This document shows positions 11,181 to 24,187 of a stretch of DNA of 64,000 nt, piece after piece. This DNA is from Augochlora pura (lineage: Eukaryota > Arthropoda > Insecta > Hymenoptera > Halictidae). The notes under the pieces are model-generated. The model saw nothing but the letters and a program-made list of their open reading frames with translations. It was not told the DNA's origin and did not search any database. Numbering within the stretch: the stretch's first letter is position 1; every line of letters starts with the position of its first letter. A program made the position numbers and the translations under genes. Where the stretch lies: the NCBI RefSeq assembly GCF_028453695.1, contig NC_135772.1, positions 12,834,001 through 12,898,000 on the forward strand. Reading direction: 5' to 3'.

Positions 11181-14100
11181 TATTATAAACATAATAAATA
11201 TTTCCCAATTTCTAATTTTATTTTTCATTTTCACGATAAATTCGTGAAAGCCGAGGCAAAACTCACCACATTTACTCCTTCGAGGGAACGTATAGCAGAG
11301 ACACGAGATTCCAAATAATCGCTGTGACGTATTCAACCGTGGTAAACAGAGAAATTTATTGACTAGCGCGTTAGCATAGCGACGTGTCGTACCGTTTAAG
11401 ACCGAAATTGTTTCTGACCTACAGAACCAACAGTTAATTGGATGCTCGAAGCACTCCGGGAGATTGCTACGAAATTATAGGAAGAAGCGTCGGTATCAAT
11501 CTCGTCGCGTCAAAGCAAACAGCGGTGTTTGCGAAGCATCGCGGACGATTTCCCGGGAACGATGCGGCAACCTTCAATGAAAGTGAACCGTTAATACCGT
11601 TCCTGCTAATCTTTTAAGCCAACAATCTCGTAACAGTTATCGAAGGAATGGGGAAACTCGCGACGGGCGCGCGATTGAATGGATAGAGTCGAACGGGGAA
11701 TAAGTTTGCAAGAAAAACGAATCGGAGGAGTAGAATGACACTTCTAAAATATTTGTTTTATGAGAAAATTGGATTCCAAGATGACCAAATAGATTGCAGA
11801 TGCTGAAACAATTTCCTTCTTTCGTTTGTCTTTCGAATCGAAAAGAGATCTCTCGATCACTGGCCAAAACATTTGCTGCAAGGACGCCTACGTCAAAAAT
11901 GTTTTTATTATTTCATAAGAGTCAAGAATTAGCCCCTATTTTCGTAGGAGGTTATCTCTGCAGCACTTTCTTCGCAGAAAGTTCAGTGGTCTATAATTGG
12001 CTGACCTTGCATATCAAGGTATGTCGGGGCTATTACACGGTATAGTAAATCTTGCTCGGCAAACAATAAAGTGTCTATTAGACTAATCACAAGGTATTCC
12101 AATACGACTTTGAAACGAGCAATGCCGAGTATATCCACTGAACGTATCAACAGAAACGCGGATAGGCCATTTCAAAATTTCCATTTTCTTGGAAACGAAT
12201 AACCGTGTAACAAAATATCTCTAGTTTACAGTTGTCATTTAACCACAGCTGCGATCGCGATCTTTCATCAAGTTCTTCCGAAACATTTCAAATGGACTGA
12301 AAAAATAGTCGAAACAATAACACGAATCTATCTCGACAAGCTTCCGTTTCTACGTGACGACTCCACTCGCCGTGCGTAACTGAAGGGTTGATCCAGCAGC
12401 AGCCCGCGACAAAACAAGGAAAACGCGCAGTTGCCCCGGAGGCAAGCCAGGGAAGCAGAAAAACGATTCTGCAGTTGTACGCGATGATGAGTTAATTTCT
12501 GAAATTATCTGGAGCGTAACGGACGCGTGATACCCATCACTAAATAACGCTCCGGATCGAATCGATGGAGCCGAGCTGTCGGCAATTAGTTTGGAATTAC
12601 GGTGTACCGATTATGCGAGAGACGTATGATCGGCGACGGTCGGGTTTTCGATGTAGCTCGTTCGACTTGTTGCCGACGACATCGATCGGTACAAGCAGCT
12701 GTAATAACAGTCGTTAGCTGGATAGTAAAACTAATCAAAATGCGGCGCGCGGGATATACAGTTATGTATAGTTCGTGTGCTCATCGATTTAGCCGATCGC
12801 TCGGCATCGGCTGATATATTGCCCGAGACAATTATCCGCGTATTGTATTTACATACATTGGCCGCGCGTAGAATTTCTGTTTTCAGCAACAAGTACGTCA
12901 GCTCGGGTCGTTCGTAACCCGGCGCCGACCGCGACAAGAGCTATGGGAGTATGGGGCACCGATAAGCACGCTCGCTGACCTGAATACCTACGATTTTTGT
13001 CAATTTGACGGTTTGCTCAGAAATTTAAACTCCCTTGGTTATTACGCGAATTTCTTTTTGCGATTTACGCGATATTGGCGGCTCGTGCGGTTCAACTGCG
13101 AAACATTTATTTCTGACCGTGAAAGATAAAACAGTCTTCTGTACTGATTTTTAAAAAACAAATGCTCTTGAGAATGTCATTTTAAGTATTCTAAATGATA
13201 CATGCGATATGTCTTCATATTTATGTTATACTATATAAAATTGGCTGTCTTCATCGGATAAATTCAAAATTAATAGTGCAACCCGCATATTAACATTTAT
13301 CCAACAAGTGAATACTTTAAATAGTGTTTATTTAATTAGATGTACACTGAAACTTCAATCATATATGAACCGCATATATCTTAATCTGTCATTCTCTACT
13401 TTAAGAATTAATTAAATAAACATTAAATTTGGCACTGCATTATATATCAACAAAATCAGTTAATATGTTAATTAAATATTATAACACAGTATAGTATTTA
13501 ATTTTACTTCGTAGGTGTACCATATTTAGTTGCAACTCACCGAATAAAACTGTATTAGCATCATTTAAAAATAGGATGGTAGAATAGCGCTGAATAAAGG
13601 CAAACGATAGCGAGACACAATTGTTCTTTTTCCGAGGCTTTTTCCGCCTCTCAGAAAGACGATCCTAGTTCACACGTGCCGCGTATCGAAACAGCTTGCA
13701 CGCACAGTAGACGATAATAATTAGCACGCCACAATCGTGCAAAGACAATTCGTTACTTTCCATACGGAGCGGAATCTCAAGGAACCTGCGCGTTATCGTC
13801 CCGTTTTATCAATAATAGCGCATTCCTTTTCATCTGCTACCGTAAATAACCCATGTGCCTGTTCTCAGTGCCGCCCGATATTCCATAGCGTGCCACCATG
13901 TCGCGCAGTTGTAAATTAAATTACACCGCGCGCCATTATACCGAAGCATTGCATCTAATCTCGTGCCGATTCTCACATCGATTAAGGCGACTCGTTTTGC
14001 GTCACGACTTACACAGTCGAGCGTGAAATTTAACTATTTTTCTCACTTGTTGCACCCTCCACCGTTTATCAATCAGCAAGACAATGAAAGTGCGAAATGT

Positions 14101-14400
14101 TGCAGGGAGTTAGTTATGCATGTCCTGTAATTGATAATTAGATCGCGGATTGGATGTATTACTGAGAAACACGTGATAATTTAAAACAGTAGAGAGGTTA
14201 GAAAATATTATAAATTATTTTATATAGTGTCTTCTCTTTATGCATTATTTTCAATTTACTAAAACTATCCAGGAAAGAATAAAATTCGTATTTTGCTCCT
14301 GTATCCTGCAAATGATGAAGACAATTTTTATTTTGCTTAAAAATTCTGAGAATTTCTTTGTGTTTCTTTAAAAAGCTAAGGATTTCTCTTTTGAGATTAT
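11181..14400. other. Region without a recognisable gene
   Basis: A moderately GC-rich part (about 11270-12960) gives way to AT-rich sequence. Frames up to 83 codons occur but none has family resemblance or convincing splice context. No repeat of note was found. Confidence 0.45.
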
Positions 14401-14490
14401 ACAGGGTCGACCGGAATTTATAGTACATCCGAGCAGGGGTTGATGCTACGGAAAAAGAAACAAGACAAATATTTGGTATTACATTTTTTC
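14401..14490 (+). repeat. Interspersed repeat R1, copy 1
   Basis: The block starting ACAGGGTCGACCGG and containing TAGTACATCCGAGCAGGGGT followed by TGATGCT aligns with the copies at 43938-44158 and 60942-61085 (for example TAGTACAACCGAGCAAGGAG then TGATTCA). It is followed by an AAGAAACAAGACAAATAT stretch also mirrored in the other copies. The family is unclassified by me. Confidence 0.65.
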
Positions 14491-15419
14491 AATCGGTGTT
14501 TAAAATAAACTCAAACACTGAAAGATTACATTTAGAAGAAGCTTCAGATTTGGTGAAACATCGGCACGGCTTAATCAGCATTCTAAGAGAGACGCATGAA
14601 CGAAACGTAACGTTTAAAAAGTGCGGTGCGACGTTTGTTCCCATAGAAAACGGGTTTCGACGGGAGCCGCACGTGCAGCCGTCTCGTGAAATAAAAGGAC
14701 GGGTTCAATTAAACGAGTTAATTTAATAAGCGCCCGTGACGAGGCGGGACAAGTACCCCGGCTGGACGCTTCTGCACGGCCAGAAAGAAAATTAACGCAC
14801 GCTACCGTGAACTTCCTAATAGATTTCTCATTTTCCAGAACATTCTGGATACAATTGGAGCGGCGTGGAACAACGCGCCACCCTTCCCATTACGATTCTG
14901 CAAATCGATGGGCGTCCCTGCGGATCGTGGAACCCTTTGCGCTCGAATACCGACTCCGAGACGTCGCTGAAAATTTTACCATAATCGGAAATAACTGCCG
15001 CGTTACATCTTCTACTTGATAAATTACTGTAACTTCGAGCCGCGAGTAAACACGCTTAATTATCCTTGCACCCGCAACATCCTGTTGCGTAGATAATTTA
15101 CGAGTTATACAGAATTAACCCCCTTGTTGCTCTCGGAGCTATTTAATTTCCGCCACGCAGATATTTCTGCTTCTGTCCTAGTATTTTCACTTGGTTTATA
15201 TGGAATTCTCTTTTCTTCGAATTAATTCTTCGTCTTTCAAATTCTAATAGCTTAATGTTTACAGCACCTTCTTGACTTAGCAAGACATAACGAACTGAAT
15301 TCAGGTTTACAATTATTGCTGCATTGGGTTGCGAATTTTATTAGTTTCAACTGGTAATGAAGAAATATTGGCATAAATTTTTATGCAATAAAATTCAGCA
15401 CTCTTTATTTTGTTTATCA
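14491..15419. other. Spacer with possible family A remnant
   Basis: An AACCCTTTGCGCTCGAA string near 14931-14947 resembles the family A terminus, but the TTAA is lost and no partner end is visible. Otherwise there are only short unrecognised frames. Confidence 0.35.
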
Positions 15420-15945
15420 CAGGGCCGAGTAGCTCATCTCCACGAATTCCTTGCTACTTTCGTTAACGCGCAACACGTGCATTCTTACTTCCCTCTTCGT
15501 TTCGCTATTAGCCAACCTGTCTTCCAGTCTTCTATCCGCGAAAATTATAAAAAGCTAGAAACTTTGCCACGAATCCCTCATTCTCGCTCAGTCTTGATAG
15601 TCTGTTTAGCCTGCTCTCTCAGACTATTGTAGTCGACTCCTGCCTCTGCTAGTCTTCTAGTCGGTCAATTAGTCTTACTTCTTTAATCTCAAACCATGGA
15701 GTTTGTCAGTTTCATAGTGCTTCAAGGTTAAGACTCGTCGCGACAAAGTTCAATTCAAACAATCTACTATCAATCGATCGCAATTCAGTTCAACAGTTCA
15801 ATTATCTGAAATTCAACTGTAAAGAGTTGTAAATAAACTACTCATTATCTACTCAGCTGTGCGTCTAAAATTAGACGGACAATCTATTCTGTCACGTGAT
15901 CGGCCTTACAGCCAGACAGATTATTTTAGAATCACGAAATACTGA
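15420..15945 (+). mobile_element. LTR-like segment (possible solo LTR)
   Basis: The segment has the layout of a retrotransposon LTR: a TATAAAAAG box at 15546-15554, arthropod initiator-like TCATTC/TCAGTC motifs at 15578-15593, repeated AGTCTT motifs downstream, and an AATAAA polyadenylation signal at 15832-15837, about 240 bases after the putative start. No internal retrotransposon genes flank it. I could not fix its exact ends or a target-site duplication, so boundaries are approximate. It could instead be the promoter and short transcript of an unknown non-coding gene. Confidence 0.3.
15546..15554 (+). promoter_or_regulatory. TATA box candidate
   Basis: TATAAAAAG lies 34 bases upstream of a TCATTC initiator-like motif (A at 15580). 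This matches metazoan TATA-initiator spacing within a few bases. Its relevance depends on whether the surrounding LTR-like segment is real. Confidence 0.35.
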
Positions 15946-16022
15946 TATCAAGTGCTCACGCGAGTCATCTACATCACAATTAAGTGTTTAGCAATTTATG
16001 ACATACAAAGAGATTTAGGTGT

Positions 16023-16047
16023 GCATTGTTGTGAATTACAACAATGC
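16023..16047. repeat. Perfect 10-bp inverted repeat
   Basis: GCATTGTTGT and ACAACAATGC flank a 5-base loop (GAATT). It is a compact hairpin with no accompanying T-run, in AT-rich DNA just downstream of the LTR-like segment. Confidence 0.7.
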
Positions 16048-19000
16048 TATTTGTAACCCTTTGCAGATAATGATTTTTAAAGTATTGAGAACATCTTCCT
16101 TAAACAACTGAAATATTCAGAAAAGACTTTGATAATTAGAAAAGTGAATAATATATTCGTACATTGTTAATAGATATATAAATAGAAATCTTTAACTATT
16201 ATAAAATTTTAGTAGAAAATAAAATTATAATATCTCTTGTTGTGTACATAATGATATGTTGGAAACTGTTGGAGTGAGATAAATAATTTTCGTGCTTCAA
16301 TTCGAATACAAATTGTTATTAAATATAACGAACTTAACAGCAAAAGAGCAAGTAGATGGAGGTATGGAAGCAAATTAAAATTTTTCACAAATTATGAATC
16401 GTCTCAAAAAGTTACGAACCTGTAAATCTCGCGGAACTTCGAGAGACAAATCACATTCTTTCAACATTAAAATCGTTTGAGATATTTTAAGGTTAATCTC
16501 GTTATTTTAATGGAATGTTGAATCCGAGTCCTCTGCGGACTCAAAGGGACAAATGGCCATAGAAAATGAATTATCGGTGTCACTGCCATCCGTCCTTTCA
16601 TTAAGAACACAGTTTTTCTTTTGTTTCTTTTGTTCCGCCCGAGGTGCAGTTATTATTCTTTGTAAGAAACAGCGTGTTTTTCTGTTCGGTCGTCGGGACG
16701 CTATCGCGTGGTCGCGATGTCCCCGTTTCGTTCCGAGCGTAGTTTTCTAAGCAACCAGATGGCAACAGATTTTAACAGATAAGTAAGTACGCTAAGAACG
16801 CGGAAAATACGTTTTCCTAAAGGAATGATAGCTCAACCGAACGGAGACCTTACCGCTAAGGTAAAGCGAAGAATAATCAATGGAGGATCATTAAAAACCT
16901 CGCGCATTATTATTTCGCACTGTTTTCTTTACCGTCGCTTAATGCGTGAGTAATTTATCAGAATCAACGCTTACCATGCTTGATTAAATGCTTTTCCCAA
17001 CCCATGATTTATATTTCTAGGGAAGTGTCAGTCATAGTAACTGTCTACCCTACTCCAAACAAGCAAACGTCATCAATCTAAAATAATTGTGATCGAGTAG
17101 CTATTATAACCGATAGCGTACGCGAGGATCCATCTTTTGAAAAACAGACTATAGAGGCCAACACCGCCTCTATGTGATATTCCGTTTCGATTACACTCGA
17201 TACGACTGATTTTTTCAGCCTCGTCGCTTCCCAGAAACGTGACAAATCTACGCTAATATTATTCAGTCGTTCGATCGTCAAAATTTTGATCACCGTGGCG
17301 CGGTAGCTTTAATTGCACAAACGATAGACTCGTTGAAAGTCGAGATACATTACATGACGTTTAATGAATTTGTAATTGCGACAGTTATTTGCTGAAATTA
17401 CATAGTTGTAGATGAAAGTCCACTCCGGTTGATCAAGTTATCCAATCAATTCGAAAAAGGACGACAGTTATTGCTCGAGGAAGCCGCAAAATTATGTCCC
17501 CGCACGGCAACATCCAATCCTGTTGCTCAAATTACGAAAGAAGCGGCGTTTAACTCGGGATAGGAAATTCTTCCGCACACGACATGCTCATCCGATTTAG
17601 CCCCGAGTGATTAAGACTGGTTTCAGTCATTACAACACTGCTTTGCCGTGTTCCAGACTCGAACGGCGACCGGGATTATATCGATGAATTTATCGCGTGA
17701 GAGACATCGAGTTTTTTGACACGACAGTATTCATGGAAGTAGCACGGAAGTTGAAGGATCGGCATCAACGAAGTACATATAACATTCGATGACTCAATTA
17801 GCTTTCACGCTACTTCGCTGTACATATTTCGTAATTCATTACTCTCTTCTTCTATCCTGTAATAATCATAAAATTCCTATCAGCTCTAATTATATTAAAA
17901 AGAATGATACTATAAAATACGTGCTTCTTCGTTAAATTAATTAAGCTAATATAGTTATTTTTCTCCTTGTGTGATACCTTTTATTTCGAAAAGAACACGT
18001 TCATAAATTTGCACAAACTTTCGTTTTGTATGCATATTCTAGAGTAATTTAATAATATTACATGCTCTATAAATGTCACGAAATTGTCATACTGCTACAT
18101 CGATTAACAGCTTCGCAACTTCGAGTAATCGATTTTCAGTTATTTCTAAATAATTACGATAGCAGAAACAGTGTAAATCATTATGTCAAACTAATTAATT
18201 TGTAGATAACGAAGCATCGATTAAAATGCAATATTTCTGCAATGAAGAATCCCTTTCTGTGAGCCACTTGAAAATTTTATCTTAAAATAATGAAAGATAT
18301 CAAATAAAATATTAGATTTATTGATATCGAATTGAACTAACAAATAATTGACTGAAAACACTTGCTTTAAAGTACTCCTTCATATACGCGCGGGTGAACT
18401 GTTCCGTTTCCGAGGAATTTTGCTCGCGACACCTTGCGTCGTTATCGAGGGAAATTGCGAAGCGATCGACGCGCGTTACCAATTAATCAAATTATTTGTG
18501 ACATTAGAGCGTGCGCTACGAAGAAGGAGTATGCGCAGGCATGGCCTAGCAATTAATGAAGCCGTGGCGAGAAGAAAGTGTCTGACAGGAAAGGAAAAAG
18601 AACGAAACCGCGCGAAGATTCATGGTAGAATTGTTTCATCGCGGGAACCAATTCGAGAGGATCGCTGATCCGTCCAACACTTTGTTCCAGTTTTCACTCA
18701 TCATTTGGAGGACAAAGGGAGGGGCGGGATTTTGTCACGCACGGACCCGCGTGCGTGTCCATGACATTGGCGACAACGAGCCATCTCGATAACGGATAGC
18801 TTTCTCCTCCGCGTTCTACGCGGACGAGAACAATTTTTCACGCGTTTCGACCATTTGTCACGCGATCGTGCGCCACGCAAAAACAGTTTACGTTTCGATC
18901 GCTGGATTCCACGCTGCTGCACGTAGTTGCACAGCGAGTTCCGAGCTCGGCCGATCCGCTCTCGACGCCGCGTGTACTAAACCGATCCGGAGCCATCGTT

Positions 19001-20110
19001 GACGTGCACGTTGACTCTGATGCAAGGCGACTATCCGATGGTTTGCGCGTGTCATCGGCCGACCGAATCGCTTCGCGACGTAACAGGCTCTGATATTAAC
19101 GCATCAATTAATATATAATACAATTAAAAAGAACGTAGCCTGGGAACGCGTTCGCGTTACTTCGCGCGACCGTGGAGTTATCGATGACTTTGGCCTTTAT
19201 GAAGGCAGGGGAGAGTACCGACAGTAGTAACTGTAATTACAAAGCGGACCGACAGCTGCACTCCACGGTTTTTTTAATATCATCACCCTTTGAACTGGTT
19301 TCCGTGATCTCGCGCTGCTATTAATTAGCAGGATCCTTCGGTGCTTCAACGTCTGTCCCTCTTCCAACCTCCACTTTATTCTTCTTTGAATGCGTTTCAA
19401 ATTATAGGATAGGGCGGATCGGGAAGATTTCGTCGTTCTGCCCCTTTAATCAGGTGGAATTTGTACAAAAGTTCCTTGTGCGCGAACCACCGAATTCGAG
19501 TGATCATTATTGGCGCAAACAGTGGCGGGGATATTTCGTTTGTGGCGAAAATACGTATGTATGCGGAAACATTGTCTCCAAACCTTTTTCTCTGGTACTG
19601 TAAATTCTTGCTAAATAGAATTTCTTATTTGCTAAAGTATTATACTTAGTATTATGTAGATAGATTGACACGAATTGGTCGAATACGAATGCATATCTAG
19701 TTTTAGAATCGTATGGAAAACATGCGTACATAGTTTGAAGGTAAGTAGCGCATAGTGAGAGTTAACTTTTTATTTGCGGGAGAAAATTCGTCGGTAAGGT
19801 GAAGTAAATGCATAGAAAAGTACTGGGATTACTTCCAAGATGATGAACATGTGTATTTTACATTTCTCTGAGATTTTTCTGAGATCTGTGATTTTCCGGT
19901 GAATTTCTGTGTTTTCCTAATAACGTTTTGTTTTCGAGATATGTAGATTTCAAGTTCTCAAATGAGCATTCTGCATGTTATCTTAAATAACTCAAAAACG
20001 AAGGGTCATTTTGAACAATTCTATTAGGGTTTTTCATTAGACCTTTTAGATCCTTTTAAAAGCGATCGTAACTACCCCTTGTCGGACTTTTTCAGTTCTC
20101 CATAACTGTT
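16048..20110. other. Region without a recognisable gene
   Basis: AT-rich to about 18340, then a GC-richer block to about 19100 with frames up to 106 codons, none recognisable. No repeat family member was seen. Confidence 0.45.
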
Positions 20111-20434
20111 TTAACACCTTACCGATTGGAAGCCTATGAGTCGGCTTTTTAACCCAACCGGTAGCCTATCAATCTGTTATCGTGGCAACCAATAATTTGT
20201 TATCTATTCTTGAGGTAAAAGTGTTAGATCCCACTACTATAATCTCCTATATTATTACACAATTTTTTGAATATTAGATACCATTTGCAATGAATCAAAT
20301 AAAGCAAATAAAAATAAAACAAATAAAATATATTATGAAATATATAAATAAAAAATATAAAACTGTTAGTAGATACAATTAGCCTATAATGAGATAAATG
20401 TTTACAGCCGAATGACCAATCGGTAAAGTGTTAA
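20111..20434. mobile_element. TTAA-flanked MITE, family C
   Basis: This 324-bp element begins TTAACACCTTACCGATTGG (20111-20129) and ends CCAATCGGTAAAGTGTTAA (20416-20434). The 19-base ends are inverted repeats with one mismatch, and TTAA sits at both extremities. An AGTCGGCTTTTTAA subterminal block faces AGCCGAATGA at the other side, extending the symmetry. The interior is AT-rich with no coding potential. A piggyBac-like origin is inferred from the TTAA ends. It is the best-preserved element in the window by terminal identity and the only copy of this family here. Confidence 0.8.
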
Positions 20435-21700
20435 GAAGCGGAACCGATATCGTTTTCATCCCTGTCCGCCGAATGAACAACGCGATATGGGTCGAACAAA
20501 GTCGTAGGAAATTATTCGAACGGATTAACATATCGGGGGATCGATATCGGTTCGAATGCGGTACAACGAGCAAATATTTGCCTGGCACAGTACGCGGCGC
20601 GCGGGCATTGATCAATCACCGAAACACGGAACGCCTTTGCGAGCCACCGGGATCGTTCTCTCTTCACCCCGGATCGATAGCGACAACTTCATTACGATGC
20701 ATGGAAAATCGACGAATCGTTGGGGCGATGCATCAACGCCGATGGGCGTTACCCATTGTGATTTATGGGACGCGAGTTTGCCGATATTAACGATACTGTT
20801 TCTGCATCGTCCGAGGAGGGAGGGCGCGCAGGGCGCCCGTTGAATGGGACCCCGTGAGACGAGATGCGAGATGCGAGAGAGGCGAGAGAGGCGAGAGAGA
20901 GAGAGGCGTCGTCGTCCACGCCAGGTGACCCCAGATCAGGCCGGACAATCGGGGAACGGTGCGATTGTTCCCTGAAAATCAGCCGTGCCGTTCGCAGCGG
21001 CGTTCCTTGCGTAATTTTCCCGACGCCCACGTGCTCGAGAAGGCTCGTGAAAACACGCCCAGCGCGCTCTCGACCGCGAAAGCTACCTAGCTTTTGCATT
21101 TATTGGCGCGGGCCGGCCACGCGAATAAACATGCGAATATATTGGCCTGTTCGCGGGACATTCTGAACGGTGCGCACGATACTTCGCTCACTGCTCCTCG
21201 ATCTTCCCCTCGAATCCAGATGCGTAGATACCGCGCGATTATGTTTCTAATGTATTCCAGGCGGTTGCTGGAAACGCGCCTGGACCGGCGAGCTCGAATC
21301 CGGGAAGACGAGCCATCGTCTACGCGGAACGTTCTCGGATTCCGTCGGCTTTTTAAACGCGGCTTGGAAAATACGCAACACTGTCCAAGCGAAACAGGTC
21401 CCCGAACAATGTAGCGCGTTTCAATTGATTCTGGGTTCGATTTCTCGTTTGGAGTGGGTGGCTGAGCGCCGTCGAATGGCAATGAGCGTTCTCCGAGGAA
21501 AGACAAAGAGAGCGATCGTCGGGATTGTCTGTGATCGTGCGAGTCGTTTCTGATGCTGTTTAATATTATAGTGGGATGTCGATCGTCTAGACGCCGTTTG
21601 GCGGAAACGTCTATTATGCATGTGCTCGAGGAATAGGTGGAGTTCGTGTGAGGAGCGTGCGACAATGTCGGACGCCGGATCGAAATTTATTCGATGTAAT
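20435..21700. other. GC/CpG-rich block with long unassigned open frames
   Basis: CpG-dense sequence begins exactly at the edge of the family C MITE. It carries the longest open frame in the window (21087-21665, minus, 192 codons) plus overlapping frames of 95-120 codons on both strands. The 192-codon frame starts at a TTG, is Arg/Ser-rich and shows no domain or signal peptide. Competing frames on the opposite strand argue that low stop density, not selection, explains it. A promoter-associated CpG block is equally possible. Confidence 0.4.
20871..20907. repeat. GCGAGA / GA microsatellite
   Basis: Imperfect GCGAGAGAG units within the GC-rich block. They generate the Arg-Glu-Ala repeat in an overlapping chance frame. 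Confidence 0.75.
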
Positions 21701-23560
21701 TTTATTAGCCATCCGCTAATTATTTGCTACTACAGTCGATCTCGCATTGACCCGTGTACAATTACGTTTGTGTATGAAATGGACGCTCGAAATATACAAA
21801 ATAATTTTTATATTAACAAATTCGATCATATTTAGAAGTTATTAAAAATTTATCACTGTTGGATAAATCGCAAGACTCTATTTCATAAGAACAACATGCA
21901 ATAGGTCATATCAAATGGGAATAGTTTATGTCAGGGGAACTATTCTCAATTCGAAACTATATTGAAATTTCTATGCATGCAAAGGAATCGAATGATGTCA
22001 AAACTGTTTTAAAATCCAAGTAAACGTATTTTAAAAATTGATTTACGATTCTAGCAATACAAAATATTCATGCCTTAAGGAGTTAACGACGCGCAACAAT
22101 AATATCTAGAGACGTTATTGGGCAGTTAATAGAATGAAGTTGCATAAGACAACATTTAGCAACACGTGAGAAAAGTTTAATAATTGTTTATGTTTCGTTT
22201 ATCACACACTTTTCCATGGAATAGAAATTGATATTTGGAGTTTGGTTTATCGTCGGTTGTTTGACGCGGCGTTCGTAAATATCGGTTTTCCTACGTCGGT
22301 TATCCAGAAAATCATTTATCGGATCAGGTTCGCTTTCCTATTAATCAGGGTAATCGACGTCCCACTATATTATGTTACAGCCTGTAACGTGCAGCCATGG
22401 AAACAGTCATCGATTTATCATAGACTTATAAATTAGTAAACGGTGTTACTACTGTTACAACCAGGCTGCGGATCTTTGACGTATTTATGTCATCCACAAA
22501 ATTGTAAAATGTAAGAAGACGAGATTATTAATTTTTTAGGAATTTATTAGACCTTTCTATTAGCTAAACAAAGCTTTATATTAGTTTTGTTTTCAATATT
22601 TTTGTTGTCAGACTTTTTTAAAAAGTAATGCATAAAAATGAATAATTCCATAAAGATACCCTACGTATCGTTATTTTCTGCCGGATAAAGTGAAAAATCA
22701 CTTTGGCATAATGTCTATAAAAAGAACTATTTACAATACGCCAAACTATTTCCTTTATCATGGTCGCGCAAGGTGAGGCACGCGAACGTGTTCAAGAGAA
22801 TAAAAAAAGGATCGTTCAGATCGCAGTAAACCGTTTTATCATGCAACCATAAACGCCAGAGACGTTTACGTGGTCGACCCTAAAACCGGAAAGATCAAGC
22901 TAACCTCTTGTTAGTTGTCTATAAAATACGATTTTTTTTTATAAAAGATATTGTTTATACTCTTCGTGGTAAACTAGAATATAAACATGGTCCAAGTTGT
23001 CCAGGTCTGTGACGCGCGGCAGGGTAATAAAAACTGGATGCATAGGTCAACGTGTATTCAAATCGTTTGAGAAACGAACCACGCATTTACCATTACTGAT
23101 GCCGGTTATTTATGCGTGCCTATGTTCGTTAAAAATGCATTGAAAATAAGCTTAAAATAATTTTTATGCTATTCAATTCAATTACATTGAAAACGACGTT
23201 AGCGACTTAAGTGTTGTATACTTATAAGGCAATAATAATATAACATTGAAATATCGTAGTTCGAATGAAACGAATTGGTTTCGCAGTTAAAATAGCTTCG
23301 AGTGTAATATACGTATCCAATAAATTCTACGGAAAATTTCCGCGAACTCGTTACCACGCGTCAATTACGTCCAAAATTTGCAGCAAGATCGAACAACCTG
23401 GCAATGCAAACACGTTGTTTCCCTTTCAAATGATCCCCATCGAACAAATAAATATTAATCAAACACCGGTAACAGCAGTAAACCGTGTCTTCGCTGTTTA
23501 CCTGCAATATTGCCGATGTATCGCGACCGTCCAAACCATTATCACACATTAACATGTCCT
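21701..23560. other. AT-rich region, nothing recognisable
   Basis: Both strands were read. Only short frames without context were found. Confidence 0.45.
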
Positions 23561-24080
23561 TCGTCCTATTTGCTCAACATTAGCAACCAAAGCGCTACAC
23601 ACCGTCGGTTCGCGCGCGAACGAGAACCAATTAAATAAATCCGTGGATCGAGCGGCTGCGCGTGGCGAACGAATAAAGATGACGGGAGGAGAGGGGAGAG
23701 AGAGAGAGAGAGGAAAAAAAAACGAGGTGTCAGGAAAACATGTCGCCGGGTCGTGAACGGAGCCGGATGTTTGTTTGTCTTGCAATGATTAAACAGGAAT
23801 GAAGATCGGCCCGCGAAAACACCGGACGGGAACGTAAATACGTGTACACGTTGGATTCCGTGGCGCGCGGCGCGGCGAGGTGCGCCGTATGTTTGGACAG
23901 AGGGTACCGCACCGAAGGAACGAGAAATAATAAACAGTGGTCCCCGTAATTTCAGGGGTTCGACCGCTCGAGGGGTGACAACAGCGTGATATATGCGCAA
24001 CCCCGCGTGGAGCATATGTCGCCGGTGCGCACAGCCTTGCGCGTGCCTTTAATCTACAACAGAGAAATGCAAGCTCCCTC
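23561..24080. other. GC-rich block with overlapping chance frames
   Basis: Frames of 60-149 codons overlap on the minus strand and 88 on the plus strand. The 149-codon one (23566-24015) contains a run of Ser-Leu-Ser residues that comes from the (GA)n tract beneath it, which argues against a real protein. Confidence 0.4.
23684..23728. repeat. Polypurine (GA)n tract
   Basis: A continuous purine run made of GGAGGAGAGGGGAGAG, a (GA)n core and an A-run. Confidence 0.85.
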
Positions 24081-24104
24081 CAATCCGCTCTATTTCCCCC
24101 ACCA

Positions 24105-24187
24105 TTTCGCTTCTCTCTTCCCATCTCTTTTTTTTTCTCCACTTCCCTTATTTTCTCCGTTTATTTTTTCCTCCTTTTTTCTCCATT
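24105..24187. repeat. Polypyrimidine tract
   Basis: A strongly pyrimidine-biased stretch (CT, T and C runs with few purines), opposite in sense to the purine tract 400 bases upstream. Confidence 0.75.

Noticed and set aside
16021..16047. GTGCATTG at a hairpin, resembling the miR-33 start
   Set aside because: The match ends after about nine bases; the hairpin is only 10 bp and lacks the length and the known mature sequence.
21288..21304. GCTCGAATCC, like a tRNA T-loop
   Set aside because: No paired 5-base stem around it and no other cloverleaf arm.
23566..24015. 149-codon minus-strand frame with Ser-Leu repeats
   Set aside because: The Ser-Leu repeat is produced by the (GA)n tract, and several overlapping frames are equally open.
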